Below, in pieces: positions 42,872 through 52,053 of a DNA stretch of 64,000 nt. Source of the DNA: Candidatus Rhodoferax mariagerensis (GTDB lineage Bacteria; Pseudomonadota; Gammaproteobacteria; Burkholderiales; Burkholderiaceae_C). The stretch is taken from positions 1 to 64,000 of the forward strand of contig JADKAW010000020.1 of NCBI GenBank assembly GCA_016719055.1. Direction: 5' to 3'. The notes under the pieces are model-generated. The model ran no database searches. It was not told where the DNA came from and saw only the letters and a list, made by a program, of their open reading frames with translations. Made by a program: the position numbers and the translations under genes. Every line of letters starts with the position of its first letter. Position 1 is the stretch's first letter.

Positions 42872-43564
42872 TCAACCCCACAAATCCAGCGGCGGGTCAG
42901 TCACCACAGCGCGCAAGATGTCTGAGCGTGAGATAAAGCCGATCACCAGACCTTGCTCGTCCACCACCGGCAGACCCGGCAAGCCGGTGTCGAGCAAGAC
43001 ACTGGCAACGCGGCGAATATCAGAGCTTGGTGCCACGCTTGGCACCGGTGTCCACATGATTTTCGTGACGTTTTGCGCCATCAGGGCGTGCCACACCAGC
43101 GCGTGGCTGTCGGGTGATGGCAGGCGCTCGGGTTTGAGCAAATCAGCCCGTGTCAGCAGGCCCACCAGATGCCCGCTGGCGTCCACCACCGGGGCCTGAC
43201 CGACCGACTTTTCGCTCAACACCTGCCAGGCTTGCAGCACGGTGGCGGTGTCCAGCAAGGTGATGATGCTGCGGCTCATCAGGTCTTGCACAGTGCTTAA
43301 GGGGCGACGGGCAGCTGTGGTGACGGTTTCGGTATAAGCGGCCAAGGCACTGCGATAGTTTTCATCGCCGGAGGCCACAGTGCTGGCCGGGTTGCCTACG
43401 ATCCCGGCGAATGCAGCCGACGACTCTGACCCAGCTTCGCGACCATCCCGACCCACGGCTTGCACGCTGTGCGTTCGTGCCAAGGCGCCCACGCCACCCA
43501 CCTGGCGCAACTGCTCCATGGTGCCGCGAAACAAACGCCCGGATGTGCCATAAACCGAGAACAT
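42872..43564 (-). CDS. CBS-domain pair protein
   Basis: A 230-residue cytoplasmic protein. The first 90 residues are variable and Gly/Ala-rich; then two CBS motifs: DLMSRSIITLLDTATVLQAW with VDASGHLVGLLTRADLL, and KIMWTPVPSVAPSSDIRRVA with VDEQGLVIGFISRSDIL. Likely a nucleotide-sensing module; partner unknown. It stands between the TPR gene (convergent) and hemW (same strand, 71 bases upstream). Confidence 0.85.
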   Translation of the reverse strand: MFSVYGTSGRLFRGTMEQLRQVGGVGALARTHSVQAVGRDGREAGSESSAAFAGIVGNPASTVASGDENYRSALAAYTETVTTAARRPLSTVQDLMSRSIITLLDTATVLQAWQVLSEKSVGQAPVVDASGHLVGLLTRADLLKPERLPSPDSHALVWHALMAQNVTKIMWTPVPSVAPSSDIRRVASVLLDTGLPGLPVVDEQGLVIGFISRSDILRAVVTDPPLDLWG

Positions 43565-43635
43565 GCTGTGCTACTCCTTGTACCAACAGGGCCATGAGAG
43601 GGCTACTTTAGACCGCTTCACCGGTGCCCGCTCGG

Positions 43636-44901
43636 CTATTTTTGAACTGCTGTGCGGGTTTGCGGCAAAAACATCGCCTGCAGGTCGTTTAAAAAATCAA
43701 AGCCTCGCGCCGTGGGCCGAGCATGGTGCAGGTCGCACACCAGCAAGCCCTGGCGCTGGGCCTGATCCATCGCAGCAGCAATCGCCGTGATGGGCAGCCC
43801 GGTGCGTTCGGTGAAGAGTTGCAGCGCAAAACCATCGGCCAGTCGCAGGGCGTTGAGCATGAACTCAAACGGCAGCTCAACGCGGCTGACCTCGTCGTCT
43901 TGCGTGACTGCGCAGCCAGTCAGCGCCTGCGTCATGTAACGCACCGGGTTGTGCGTGCGCAACTGGCGCACGACCCGATGCGCAAAACTCAGCTTGCTGT
44001 GGGCCCCCGCGCCAATACCCAGATAGTCACCAAACCGCCAGTAATTCAGGTTGTGCCGACAAGCGTGTCCAGAGCGGGCATAAGCTGACACCTCGTAGCG
44101 CTGCAACCCGCCCTGCCCGGTCATGTCGGTGATCAGGTCGAGCATGTCAGCGGCGGTGTCATCATCAACCGCAGCGGGCGGATGCCTGGCAAAAAAGGTA
44201 TTGGGCTCAATCGTCAGGTGATAAACCGACAGGTGCGGCGGCTTGAGCGACAGGGCGGTAGCCACGTCCTGGCGCAGATCGTCGAGCGTCTGGCCGGGCA
44301 AGGCATACATCAGGTCCAGGTTAAAGGTGTCAAAAGCCTGGGCTGCCTCTTGCACCGCAGCGAGCGCCTGCGCGCGGTCATGGACCCGACCCAAGACCTG
44401 CAAAAATTGATCGTTAAAGCTTTGCACCCCCACAGACAAGCGGGTAACGCCAGCGGCCCGATAGGCCCGGAAACAATCGGTCTCAAAGGTACCTGGGTTG
44501 GCCTCCAGCGTGATTTCGCAGTCAGCAGTCAGCCGCAAGCGGGCACGCAGACCCGCCAGCAGCTGGTCAATGGCCTGCGGCGAAAACAGGCTGGGCGTGC
44601 CGCCGCCAATAAAGATGCTCTGCACACTGCGGCCCCAGATCAACGGCAGCGCAGCCTCCAGATCAGCCATCAAGGCGTCAAGATACCGCTGCTCAGGCAG
44701 CTCAGCCACCCGCATTTCGTGCGAATTGAAGTCGCAATACAGGCACTTCTTCAAACACCAAGGCAGGTGCACATAGAGCGACAACGGCGGCAAGCCAACC
44801 AACTGCAGCGTGCCCGGGCGCATGTAGTGCTGCACGTCATGCAGCCGCCCGCCGCGCTCTGATAAGGATGATTCAGAATGAATGGGGATCATCGGCTGCA
44901 C
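43636..44901 (-). CDS. hemW: Radical SAM haem chaperone HemW
   Basis: A 421-residue coproporphyrinogen III oxidase-like radical SAM protein, now regarded as a haem chaperone. The radical SAM cluster motif is CLKKCLYC in HLPWCLKKCLYCDFNSH; IFIGGGTPSLFSP and GAGAHSKL follow. The distinctive C-terminal HemN_C domain is present. In relatives it follows rdgB directly; here 250 bases with a long inverted repeat separate them. An N-terminal extension of about 40 residues precedes the core. Confidence 0.94.
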   Translation of the reverse strand: MQPMIPIHSESSLSERGGRLHDVQHYMRPGTLQLVGLPPLSLYVHLPWCLKKCLYCDFNSHEMRVAELPEQRYLDALMADLEAALPLIWGRSVQSIFIGGGTPSLFSPQAIDQLLAGLRARLRLTADCEITLEANPGTFETDCFRAYRAAGVTRLSVGVQSFNDQFLQVLGRVHDRAQALAAVQEAAQAFDTFNLDLMYALPGQTLDDLRQDVATALSLKPPHLSVYHLTIEPNTFFARHPPAAVDDDTAADMLDLITDMTGQGGLQRYEVSAYARSGHACRHNLNYWRFGDYLGIGAGAHSKLSFAHRVVRQLRTHNPVRYMTQALTGCAVTQDDEVSRVELPFEFMLNALRLADGFALQLFTERTGLPITAIAAAMDQAQRQGLLVCDLHHARPTARGFDFLNDLQAMFLPQTRTAVQK

Positions 44902-45022
44902 CTGAAACCAAGGTAAATAAGCAGTGCCTATCGCAACTTAAAAGAGAGCAAAAGCCACCCAAGGCGAAGAGTTTCATCATTGGGGCCAACTTAGATTCCA
45001 TAGAGTTTGAGCAGAGCGTCTA

Positions 45023-45098
45023 GCGAGGTGGGACCGCTGGGCGGCTGACGATTTCTGGTACTCCAGTATGAGGAAGCCGCCCAGCGGTCCCGCCTCGC
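45023..45098. repeat. 24-bp long inverted repeat between rdgB and hemW
   Basis: GCGAGGTGGGACCGCTGGGC plus GGCT (45023-45046) pairs with its complement at 45075-45098 with one mismatch around a 28-base loop. No T-run follows on either strand, so it is not a plain terminator. It may be a remnant of a small mobile element, or an RNA hairpin stabilising the transcript. Confidence 0.8.
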
Positions 45099-45149
45099 GG
45101 GTTCAACCAACAGCCCTTCAATCTCGCCCGTCGAAAACAGCAGAAAAAC

Positions 45150-45749
45150 TCAACCCCACCGCTCACGCATCAACGCCACCATCGCAGCCGCAGCCCGCCC
45201 CCGATGGCTGTGCGCGTTCTTCACCGCCACCGGCAACTGCGCAAACGTCTGGCCAAACTCTGGAATAAACATCACCGGGTCAAAGCCAAAACCGTTGCTG
45301 CCAACAGGCACACGCGCAATGTCACCCACCACCCGCCCCACCGCCACCAGCGGCTCAGGGTCTAGCGCAGAACGCACCGCCACCAGCGTGCTGACCATGG
45401 CAGCACGCCGGTTGTCCAAGCCCTGCATCTGCTCCAGCAGCGCCCGCACATTGTTGTCGTCACTCTTGGCATACCCAAATTTCGTAGCATAGTACGCAGT
45501 ATCCACGCCCGGTAGGCCACCAAAAGCATCCACACACAGCCCGGCATCATCGGCCACTGCAGGCAAACCGCTTTGTTGCGCCGCATGGCGCGCCTTGGCC
45601 AGCGCGTTCTCAATAAAGGTGTGAAACGGCTCAGCCGCCTCAGAAATACCCAGGCTGCCCTGGGTCACCAAGTCAAACCCCAAGGGCGCAAACATAGCTT
45701 GTAATTCAGTCAGCTTGCCAGGGTTGTTGGATGCCAACACAATCTTCAT
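45150..45749 (-). CDS. rdgB: XTP/dITP pyrophosphatase RdgB
   Basis: A 199-residue Ham1-type house-cleaning pyrophosphatase removing ITP, dITP and XTP. KIVLASNNPGKLTELQAMFA at the start, ADDAGLCVDAFGG, and FGFDPVMFIPEFGQTFAQLP are diagnostic. ATG 45749 begins MKIVLASNN. The open frame runs back 14 codons into a repeat copy. Its first 11 codons and leader are duplicated at 49979-50067. Confidence 0.95.
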   Translation of the reverse strand: MKIVLASNNPGKLTELQAMFAPLGFDLVTQGSLGISEAAEPFHTFIENALAKARHAAQQSGLPAVADDAGLCVDAFGGLPGVDTAYYATKFGYAKSDDNNVRALLEQMQGLDNRRAAMVSTLVAVRSALDPEPLVAVGRVVGDIARVPVGSNGFGFDPVMFIPEFGQTFAQLPVAVKNAHSHRGRAAAAMVALMRERWG

Positions 45750-45809
45750 AAGAAAAAGGCCTCCAGCCCTTGTTACATAAGCACTAGACACTATTTAATC
45801 AATAGCAAT
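45721..45809 (-). repeat. rdgB start region, left copy of an 89-bp direct repeat
   Basis: This 89-base block is repeated without gaps at 49979-50067 with about nine mismatches. It covers the first rdgB codons and a copy of the interspersed repeat upstream (arms CCTCCAGCCCTTGTTACATA and AGCACTAGACACTAT). Confidence 0.9.
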
Positions 45810-45962
45810 ACTGCTGCAGCCGGATAATTTGGCGAATGGTCTTGTCGGTATGATGCCAGAAAACCAGCTTGCCAAACCGGCCTGGCAGCTGGCACCGGCG
45901 TGCGCAATGAGCATGCGCGCTATCGCCGGAGTGGCTCAAGCCACAAACGCTACCATCGCAGC

Positions 45963-47616
45963 ATGGACAAATTCTTCAACACCGCCGGCCCCAACAAACC
46001 CGACATCCACTACACCTTGTTGCCCAAGGACCGGATCAATTGGCCTGAACTCTCAGGCTTGATGGGCGCGCAAAAGTATTTCATCCTGCACGCACCGCGC
46101 CAGACCGGCAAGACCAGCTTGTTGATCAACCTGATGCACTTCATCAATGGGCAGGGCCAGTACCGGGCGTTATATGTGAACATTGAGGCGGCGCAGGCGG
46201 CACGCAATGATGTTGCCAGCGGCATTGCAACCATCGTCTCGGCCATGGGCCGGGCGGCCGACATTTACTGGAAAGACCCCAGCTGGAGCCAACTCGCCTG
46301 GCAAGAGGCACAGCAGGCAGCGGCGCAGGGCAAAGACCGCCTGACAACGGTTCTGCAGCGCTGGAGCCTGGCCAGTGACAAGCCTCTGATCATCTTTCTG
46401 GACGAAGTCGATGCCCTGGTGGGCGACACGCTGATCTCATTGCTGCGCCAGATCCGCGCTGGCTACGCCCAGCGGCCCGAAGCTTTTCCGCAAAGCATGG
46501 TGCTGTGCGGCGTGCGTGATGTGCGCGACTATCGGCTACACCGCAGCGACGGCGAAATCATCACCGGGGCAGCGCCTTCAACATCAAGAGCGAATCCATC
46601 CGGCTGGCCGACTTCTCCCAAGCCGATGTCAAAGCCCTGCTGCAACAACACACCGATGCCACCGGACAGACGTTTGAGTCCGGCGTGCTGGAAGAAATCT
46701 GGGCTGACACCCAGGGTCAGCCCTGGCTGGTGAATGCGCTGGCCTATGAGGCCTGTTTCAGAAAGCCCGAGCAGCGCGACCGCACCGTGCCGGTGACGGT
46801 GGAGCAGATGCGCCAGGCGCGTGAGAGCCTGATTCTGCGCCGCGACACGCATCTGGACCAGTTGGCCGACAAGCTGCGCGAGCCGCGGGTGCGCCATGTG
46901 GTCGAGCCGATCCTCGCTGGCCTGGGTGGCGCTGAAGACCTGCCCGACGACGACATCCAATACTGCCGCGACCTCGGGCTGATCGGGCTGGGCCGGCCGC
47001 TGGCCATTGCCAACCGCATCTATCAGGAAGTGATTCCGCGTCAGCTCACCTGGAGCACGCAAGAAACCATGGTGCAGGAACAGACCTGGTACCTGACACC
47101 CGCCGGCCAACTCGACATGGACAAGCTGCTGGACGCGTTTCAAGAGTTTTTCCGCGAACACCCGAGAGCTGGCTGCAGCGTTATGCCTACCACGAGGCCG
47201 GGCCGCAACTGCTGCAAGCCTTTTTGCAGCGCATCGTCAACGGCGGTGGGCGCATTGCGCGTGAATACGGCCTGGGCCGGGGCCGAACCGATCTGTTTTT
47301 GCAGTGGCCGCTCAGTGCCCAAGGCTTTCTTGGGCCGATGCAGCAGGTGGTGCTGGAGCTCAAAATCCAGCACAAAGGCAAAGCCGCCACGCTAGCCACC
47401 GGCCTGGCGCAGACCGCGCGTTATGCCGACCAGTGCGGGGCCGACAGCGCGCATTTGCTGATCTTTGACCGCGACCCCAGCGTGCCCTGGGACGACAAGA
47501 TTTACCGCCAGGAGCACAGCCAAGGCGCGGACCATCAATGTCTGGGGCATGTGATTGCGCCGCATGTAACAAAATTGCCTGTAGCCCCCGTGGGTATTGC
47601 GGAATCAGCTTCTTAA
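45963..47616 (+). pseudogene. AAA_35-like ATPase with C-terminal nuclease-like region, two single-base frameshifts
   Basis: The product starts MDKFFNTAGPNKPDIHYTLL, the typical opening of a family of ATPases with P-loop APRQTGKTSLLINLM and Walker B LIIFLDEVDALVG. The C-terminal third (GGGRIAREYGLGRGRTDLFL ... QVVLELKIQHKGKAATLATG) looks like a PD-(D/E)xK nuclease core with D, ExK and Q in order. Frame changes near 46560 (GGGG expected where GGG occurs) and near 47170 each need one added base; the restored protein has about 550 residues. ATG 45963 is chosen. The gene lies in the block inserted between rdgB and rph. Function unknown; similar genes are common in accessory DNA. Confidence 0.72.
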
Positions 47617-47739
47617 TTTGTAGCATGCTGGCTGACAGCGAATTAGCGCGCTGCACGCCAGCGTGGCCACCTGGGATGTGCACTAACTGTTTTGCCGGCG
47701 CACCCGTGCCAATAGTACGTGCCACACGCAGCGCTACCC

Positions 47740-48705
47740 TCAGTCAAGCAACAACATCAATATCGGCGTCAAGTCAGTCGATGCAGTCGTCACCGCCACG
47801 CTACTGGGGCTGGCTTGCTGGTTATTGGCCGTGTCTTTGGCGACGAAGTACAGCTTGTACGCCGTGCTGGGCGTCAAACCGCTAAGGCTGATGCTCGCGG
47901 GCGTGGCAGCCGTCATGGCGGTATTGCCTGAACGAACCACGGTGACACCAGCGTAGTTGACACCGGTCACCACTTGCTCGGACGTGGGGGCAGTGGCTGC
48001 GCTGGGCACCAGCAGCCAGTAGCCGGTGCCGGCTTCGTTGATCGTTACGCTGATACCAGCCGTGCGGGCAGTTGGGCTGCCGCTGATGGCCGGGGCTGCG
48101 GTGGTTTCGGGCAACGTGGTGTCGGGCGGTGAACCCAACAAATCAAAAGGGGCCAACGACTGTCCGCTTCGCACGAGGCGAACATAGTAGTAGTAGTCCT
48201 TTTCGCGGTAAGAAGGGCCGCCATCGGAGAAGTCGACTTTCCAAGCGTAAATCGGGAAACGCGCAAGGCTGGTTGAAGTCCAGAACCAGCGATCCCCTTG
48301 ATAAGCCAGCGGTGTACCTGGAAAGGCAGACGTATCAATGGTGGGCTGACCAGAGGTGTAGGGATCGCGCTTGACGATGGACTCCAGCTCGTTCTTGTTG
48401 GGTACGCGCCAGTCGGTAAAACCTTTGTAGCTGGCCGCATTGGCCTCTACCGCCTTGGCCAGTGCCATGGGCCAATCGCCTTGAAAGACTATCCCCGCAT
48501 CACAGGCCGCACCCGTCAGGCCATATGCGCACTGATCCCACACCAGCCTGGTGGTGGCATCCGTCACCGTGCCGTTGCCGTTGACGGTAAAAGGCGCTGC
48601 GGCCCAGGCGGGCCAGACCACACTCAGGCTGACTGCCAGGGTAGCGCTGTAGACCCCACGGCGAAAGGGTTTGGTAGGCGAGAGCTTGGTGAAAGGTGAC
48701 TTCAT
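47740..48705 (-). CDS. Secreted Lcl-C (DUF1566) protein with fibronectin-like domain
   Basis: A 321-residue exported protein: signal peptide to AWAA, an Lcl C-terminal/DUF1566 domain (TVTDATTRLVWDQCAYGLTG, DWRVPNKNELESIV, YYYVRLVRSGQ), then a fibronectin-like segment (AISGSPTARTAGISVTINEA; LSGLTPSTAYKLYFVAKDTA). Lcl-type domains occur in adhesins that bind glycosaminoglycans. The next gene upstream encodes a second protein of this family, and both encode the same C-terminal YYVRLVRSGQ block. Confidence 0.85.
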   Translation of the reverse strand: MKSPFTKLSPTKPFRRGVYSATLAVSLSVVWPAWAAAPFTVNGNGTVTDATTRLVWDQCAYGLTGAACDAGIVFQGDWPMALAKAVEANAASYKGFTDWRVPNKNELESIVKRDPYTSGQPTIDTSAFPGTPLAYQGDRWFWTSTSLARFPIYAWKVDFSDGGPSYREKDYYYYVRLVRSGQSLAPFDLLGSPPDTTLPETTAAPAISGSPTARTAGISVTINEAGTGYWLLVPSAATAPTSEQVVTGVNYAGVTVVRSGNTAMTAATPASISLSGLTPSTAYKLYFVAKDTANNQQASPSSVAVTTASTDLTPILMLLLD

Positions 48706-48925
48706 GGCGCGAGTTCTCCAAGTTTGAAGGTTAGGTTTGCATGAAAGATTTGGGTAGCGACCACACGGCGATGAGCATGCGTTGCTTGAAGCAGGTCTTG
48801 AAACGGCCGGTTTGGCTCACCACCGGGTGGCCGATACCGCCCGCACGAAGTTGCCGGCGCAGCAACGCCAGCGCGGCCATCGGTCACTCGGTACACGGGT
48901 TGAGCAAGCCATCAAAAGGGCAAAA

Positions 48926-49717
48926 TTACTGTCCGCTTCGCACGAGGCGAACATAGTAGGTATCCGTCATGTTTTCGGGCTCGGGAGCGCCGTTGTTAAA
49001 GTCGACGACCCAAGCGTAACCCGGATAAGGCCCCCAGGTGTCGCTGGTCCAGTACATCCGTTGTGTGGCAGGAAAGTAATTGGCATCGATTGTGGGCGTC
49101 AGGCCCAGGCCGTTGTGCACGATGCCCAGCAGCTCGCGCAGGGTGGGCAGGCGCCAGCCACTGCTGAAACCGCAGCGGCTGGCACTATTGGTGGCGGTCG
49201 GCAAGGTGATACTTGCGTAAGGGTTCCAGTCACCCTGGCCCGACTCCAGCGACCAGATCAGGTTGGTGACATTGTCCTTGGTGCAGGCCCATTGGGTCGC
49301 TGTAGGGCTGGCAGTGGTATTTGCGGTGGGGTTGGCAGCACAATTGCCAGTTGAGGCGGTTCCGGTCACATTTCCGCCCACGGCACCACTGGCCGTGCCA
49401 GCAATGTCACCATTCATACAGACCTTGCTGAAGTCAAAACCCGCCGCGCCACCGCCCACTTTGGTGGGGCTGGCCACATCGCGGCCAAAACGGCCGTCCT
49501 GGCGCGGGCGGGTGCCTGCATCACCGGTAGTGGCGCTGTCACAAGCCACCATTACATTGCTGGCATTGGCACATAGGGTTTGCCCGGTGTCATTGAGCAG
49601 GCCGGTGGGTGCTGCTTGCGCCACGCTGGCTGCCAGCAGTAGGACACCAGTCAGCGTCAGTGCAAAACGAAGGGCAGACAGTCGCGAAAAAACTGGCAGG
49701 GCAGACAAGGTTTGCAT
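48926..49717 (-). CDS. Secreted Lcl-C (DUF1566) protein downstream of a pentanucleotide repeat
   Basis: A 263-residue exported protein with signal peptide (FALTLTGVLLLAASVAQAA), a Gly/Thr/Ala-rich central part and a C-terminal Lcl/DUF1566 domain: NLIWSLESGQGDWNPYASIT, GWRLPTLRELLGIVHNGLGL and YYVRLVRSGQ at the very end. TGGAG precedes ATG 49717. A terminator-like hairpin (49743-49772) and 11 TTGGC repeats (49811-49865) lie directly upstream, which suggests unusual control of expression. Probably surface or periplasmic. Confidence 0.83.
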   Translation of the reverse strand: MQTLSALPVFSRLSALRFALTLTGVLLLAASVAQAAPTGLLNDTGQTLCANASNVMVACDSATTGDAGTRPRQDGRFGRDVASPTKVGGGAAGFDFSKVCMNGDIAGTASGAVGGNVTGTASTGNCAANPTANTTASPTATQWACTKDNVTNLIWSLESGQGDWNPYASITLPTATNSASRCGFSSGWRLPTLRELLGIVHNGLGLTPTIDANYFPATQRMYWTSDTWGPYPGYAWVVDFNNGAPEPENMTDTYYVRLVRSGQ

Positions 49718-49742
49718 GAGTGGTAGCTCCAGAATGAAAAAA

Positions 49743-49772
49743 GCCGCCCGGTGCTAAACAGCACGGGGCGGC
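49743..49772 (-). terminator. Terminator-like hairpin in the leader of the Lcl-domain gene
   Basis: On the minus strand GCCGCCCCGTGCT-GTTT-AGCACCGGGCGGC (one mismatch in 13 pairs) is followed by six T, then 19 bases to the ATG at 49717. Since no promoter fits in 19 bases, transcripts of the gene must pass through it; it may be an attenuator. Confidence 0.75.
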
Positions 49773-49810
49773 AAAAGAAAAAACGAAAAAGATGTGGGAG
49801 GCGCTAAGGC

Positions 49811-49865
49811 TTGGCTTGGCTTGGCTTGGCTTGGCTTGGCTTGGCTTGGCTTGGCTTGGCTTGGC
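49811..49865. repeat. (TTGGC)11 pentanucleotide tandem repeat
   Basis: Eleven perfect units, 94 bases upstream of ATG 49717. The repeat lies in the probable promoter/leader region of the Lcl-domain gene, where slipped-strand changes of five bases would alter spacing. Confidence 0.95.
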
Positions 49866-49978
49866 GACATGGTAAGCAATTTCCCTGCTGATGGTGTGTA
49901 AATAATTCTACTTATTTTTGACAGTCGCAGATTCGGCAGATCGGCTGGCAGGTGTGCTTCACACCACTCAGGGCGCCG

Positions 49979-50067
49979 GGGTTGTTGGATGCCAACACAA
50001 TCTTCATGAGAAAAAGACCTCCAGCCCTTGTTGCGTATGCGCAAGCCACTATGTAATCAATAGCAAT
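49979..50067 (-). repeat. Duplicate of the rdgB start region (right copy of the 89-bp repeat)
   Basis: It contains MKIVLASNNPG in frame on the minus strand, then diverges at once, so it is a fragment, not a gene. Similarity to 45721-45809 is about 90 percent with no gaps. Confidence 0.9.
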
Positions 50068-50098
50068 GTTACCGCACTCAGTACATTGCCAACCCAGT

Positions 50099-51295
50099 TC
50101 AACGGGTCAAGCGCAACAGTTTGCCGGAATCAGTCAGCAAGTAAATCCAGCCGTCTTGCCCCTGGCGAACATCCCGAATACGCTCACCCAGGCTGGCCAG
50201 TAGCCGCTCACGAGACACTTCGGTGTTGCCTTGTGGACCACCCAGCACGACCCGCCACAGCGCAGTACCGGCCAATGCACCACTGAAGAGATTGCCTTGA
50301 AACTCGGGAAATTTGTCACTGGTATAAAAGACCAAGCCACTGGGGGCTATCGACGACTTGAGCAATCCGGGCGACAGACTGCCGTCGCGCGACACCCAAA
50401 CGCTGATGGGCTGTTCCATGCCTTCCTTGGTAGTTCCTTCGCCAACGGCGATCGGGGTGCCGTACTCCTGGCCATAACTTATGACTGGCCAGCCGTAGTT
50501 GCGCCCTGGCAACACCCGATTAATTTCATCACCGCCCTGCGGACCGTGCTCGCTGATCCACAGTTCACCGCTGGCAGGTTGCAGCGCAGCGCCCTGACTA
50601 TTGCGATGGCCATAACTCCACAGGCCAGGCAGCGCACCGACCGAACTGAAACGGGGGTTATCGGGCACGGGTTTGCCATCTGTGGTGATACGCACCACCT
50701 TGCCATTGCCATGGGTCACGTCCTGCGCATAGCCCCTTTGTGCTCGGGACTGGCGGTCACCCAGGGTGACAAACAAGTAGCCACTCCGGTCAAAAACCAA
50801 CCGCGACCCAAAATGACCGCTGGAGTTGACTTTAGGCAACTGACGGTAAATGACATTGACATCTCGCAGTTGCTTGTCTGCCAGATCGAGCCGGGCGCGG
50901 GCAACGGCGGTGCCGCTCAAGCTGGGGTTTACCAAATCGTTTTCTGAATAGCTCAGATAAATACGCTGGTTGCTGGCAAACGCCGGATCAATCGCCACGT
51001 CAAGCAACCCGCCCTGACCCGCGCTGTTGACCACCGGGACACCACCCAGGGCGCCTTGCGTCTGACCCGAAGCAGTCAGCAACTTGAGCGTGCCACCCTT
51101 CTCGGTGACCAGCATCCGGCCATCCGGCAAAAACGCCAACCCCCAGGGACTTTGCAAGCTGGCATTGATCGCCTCAACCTTCAGGGCCACCGATGCCGTT
51201 TGCGCCTGCGCAACGGCCATGGTCAGCACCAAGCTTAGACTGACAAAGCCACTGTGACCACGCTGAAATATCATTTGTTTGCCCGTCCTCATCAA
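50099..51295 (-). CDS. PQQ-dependent aldose sugar dehydrogenase family protein (GSDH)
   Basis: A 398-residue periplasmic beta-propeller protein with signal peptide (VSLSLVLTMAVAQAQ). Family marks: LQSPWGLAFLPDGRMLVTEK, GGLLDVAIDPAF, VNSSGHFGSRLVFDRSGYLF, WSYGHRNSQGAALQPASGEL and WISEHGPQGGDEINRV. It oxidises sugars using PQQ if the cofactor is present; no PQQ synthesis genes are in view. An internal ATG at 51274 is also possible. It starts 18 bases after the rph stop and is likely part of that transcript. Confidence 0.9.
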   Translation of the reverse strand: MMRTGKQMIFQRGHSGFVSLSLVLTMAVAQAQTASVALKVEAINASLQSPWGLAFLPDGRMLVTEKGGTLKLLTASGQTQGALGGVPVVNSAGQGGLLDVAIDPAFASNQRIYLSYSENDLVNPSLSGTAVARARLDLADKQLRDVNVIYRQLPKVNSSGHFGSRLVFDRSGYLFVTLGDRQSRAQRGYAQDVTHGNGKVVRITTDGKPVPDNPRFSSVGALPGLWSYGHRNSQGAALQPASGELWISEHGPQGGDEINRVLPGRNYGWPVISYGQEYGTPIAVGEGTTKEGMEQPISVWVSRDGSLSPGLLKSSIAPSGLVFYTSDKFPEFQGNLFSGALAGTALWRVVLGGPQGNTEVSRERLLASLGERIRDVRQGQDGWIYLLTDSGKLLRLTR

Positions 51296-51312
51296 TAGCG
51301 TGATTTTTTCAG

Positions 51313-52032
51313 TTAGCGCCCTTGCTGCCTCAAAACCAGCTCACGAATACCCTTTTCAGCCAGCGCCAGCAAGCTGTCCATCTCGGCCCGACTGAATGCT
51401 GCGCCTTCAGCCGTACCCTGCACCTCGACAAAATGACCGGCACCAGTCATCACCACGTTCATGTCGGTGTCGCAGGCCGAGTCTTCCACATACGCCAGGT
51501 CCAGCAGTGGCGTGCCTTGCACAATGCCCACTGAAACCGCCGCAACATGGTCAAGTATGGGAGATACGCTCAGTTTGCCCTGGCTGATCAGCCAGTTAAC
51601 AGCGTCCTGCGCGGCCACAAAGGCACCGGTAATGGCTGCCGTGCGGGTGCCTCCATCGGCCTGCAACACATCACAGTCGAGATGAATGGTGCGCTCACCC
51701 AGCGCCTTGAGGTCAAACACGCTGCGCAGGGCGCGCCCAATCAGGCGCTGGATCTCTTGCGTGCGGCCCGACTGCTTGCCACGTGCTGCCTCACGGTCGC
51801 TACGGGTATGTGTGGCGCGCGGCAACATGCCGTATTCAGCAGTGACCCAACCTTCACCACTGCCTTTTTTGTGGCCGGGCACTTTCTCTTCGACCGAAGC
51901 TGTGCACAACACCTTGGTGTTGCCGAATTCGATCAGGACCGAGCCCTCGGCATGCATGGTGTAGTTGCGGGTGATGCGCACCGCGCGCATGGCGTCGAAG
52001 GCGCGAGCGTCTTCGCGTAAAAATTGGCTCAT
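51313..52032 (-). CDS. rph: Ribonuclease PH
   Basis: A 239-residue phosphorolytic 3'-5' exoribonuclease that trims tRNA ends. VRITRNYTMHAEGSVLIEFG, RSDREAARGKQSGRTQEIQR and DLAYVEDSACDTDMNVVMTG are canonical. It follows the PP2C gene by 21 bases. rdgB normally comes next but is 5.6 kb away here. Confidence 0.96.
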   Translation of the reverse strand: MSQFLREDARAFDAMRAVRITRNYTMHAEGSVLIEFGNTKVLCTASVEEKVPGHKKGSGEGWVTAEYGMLPRATHTRSDREAARGKQSGRTQEIQRLIGRALRSVFDLKALGERTIHLDCDVLQADGGTRTAAITGAFVAAQDAVNWLISQGKLSVSPILDHVAAVSVGIVQGTPLLDLAYVEDSACDTDMNVVMTGAGHFVEVQGTAEGAAFSRAEMDSLLALAEKGIRELVLRQQGR

Positions 52033-52053
52033 CAGAAGCTTTCTAAAAGGTGA

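Noticed and set aside
49754..50044. Minus-strand frame containing repeated SQAKP units
   Set aside because: The peptide repeat only reflects translation of the TTGGC tandem repeat; there is no ribosome-binding site or family similarity, and the frame crosses the rdgB fragment and the hairpin.
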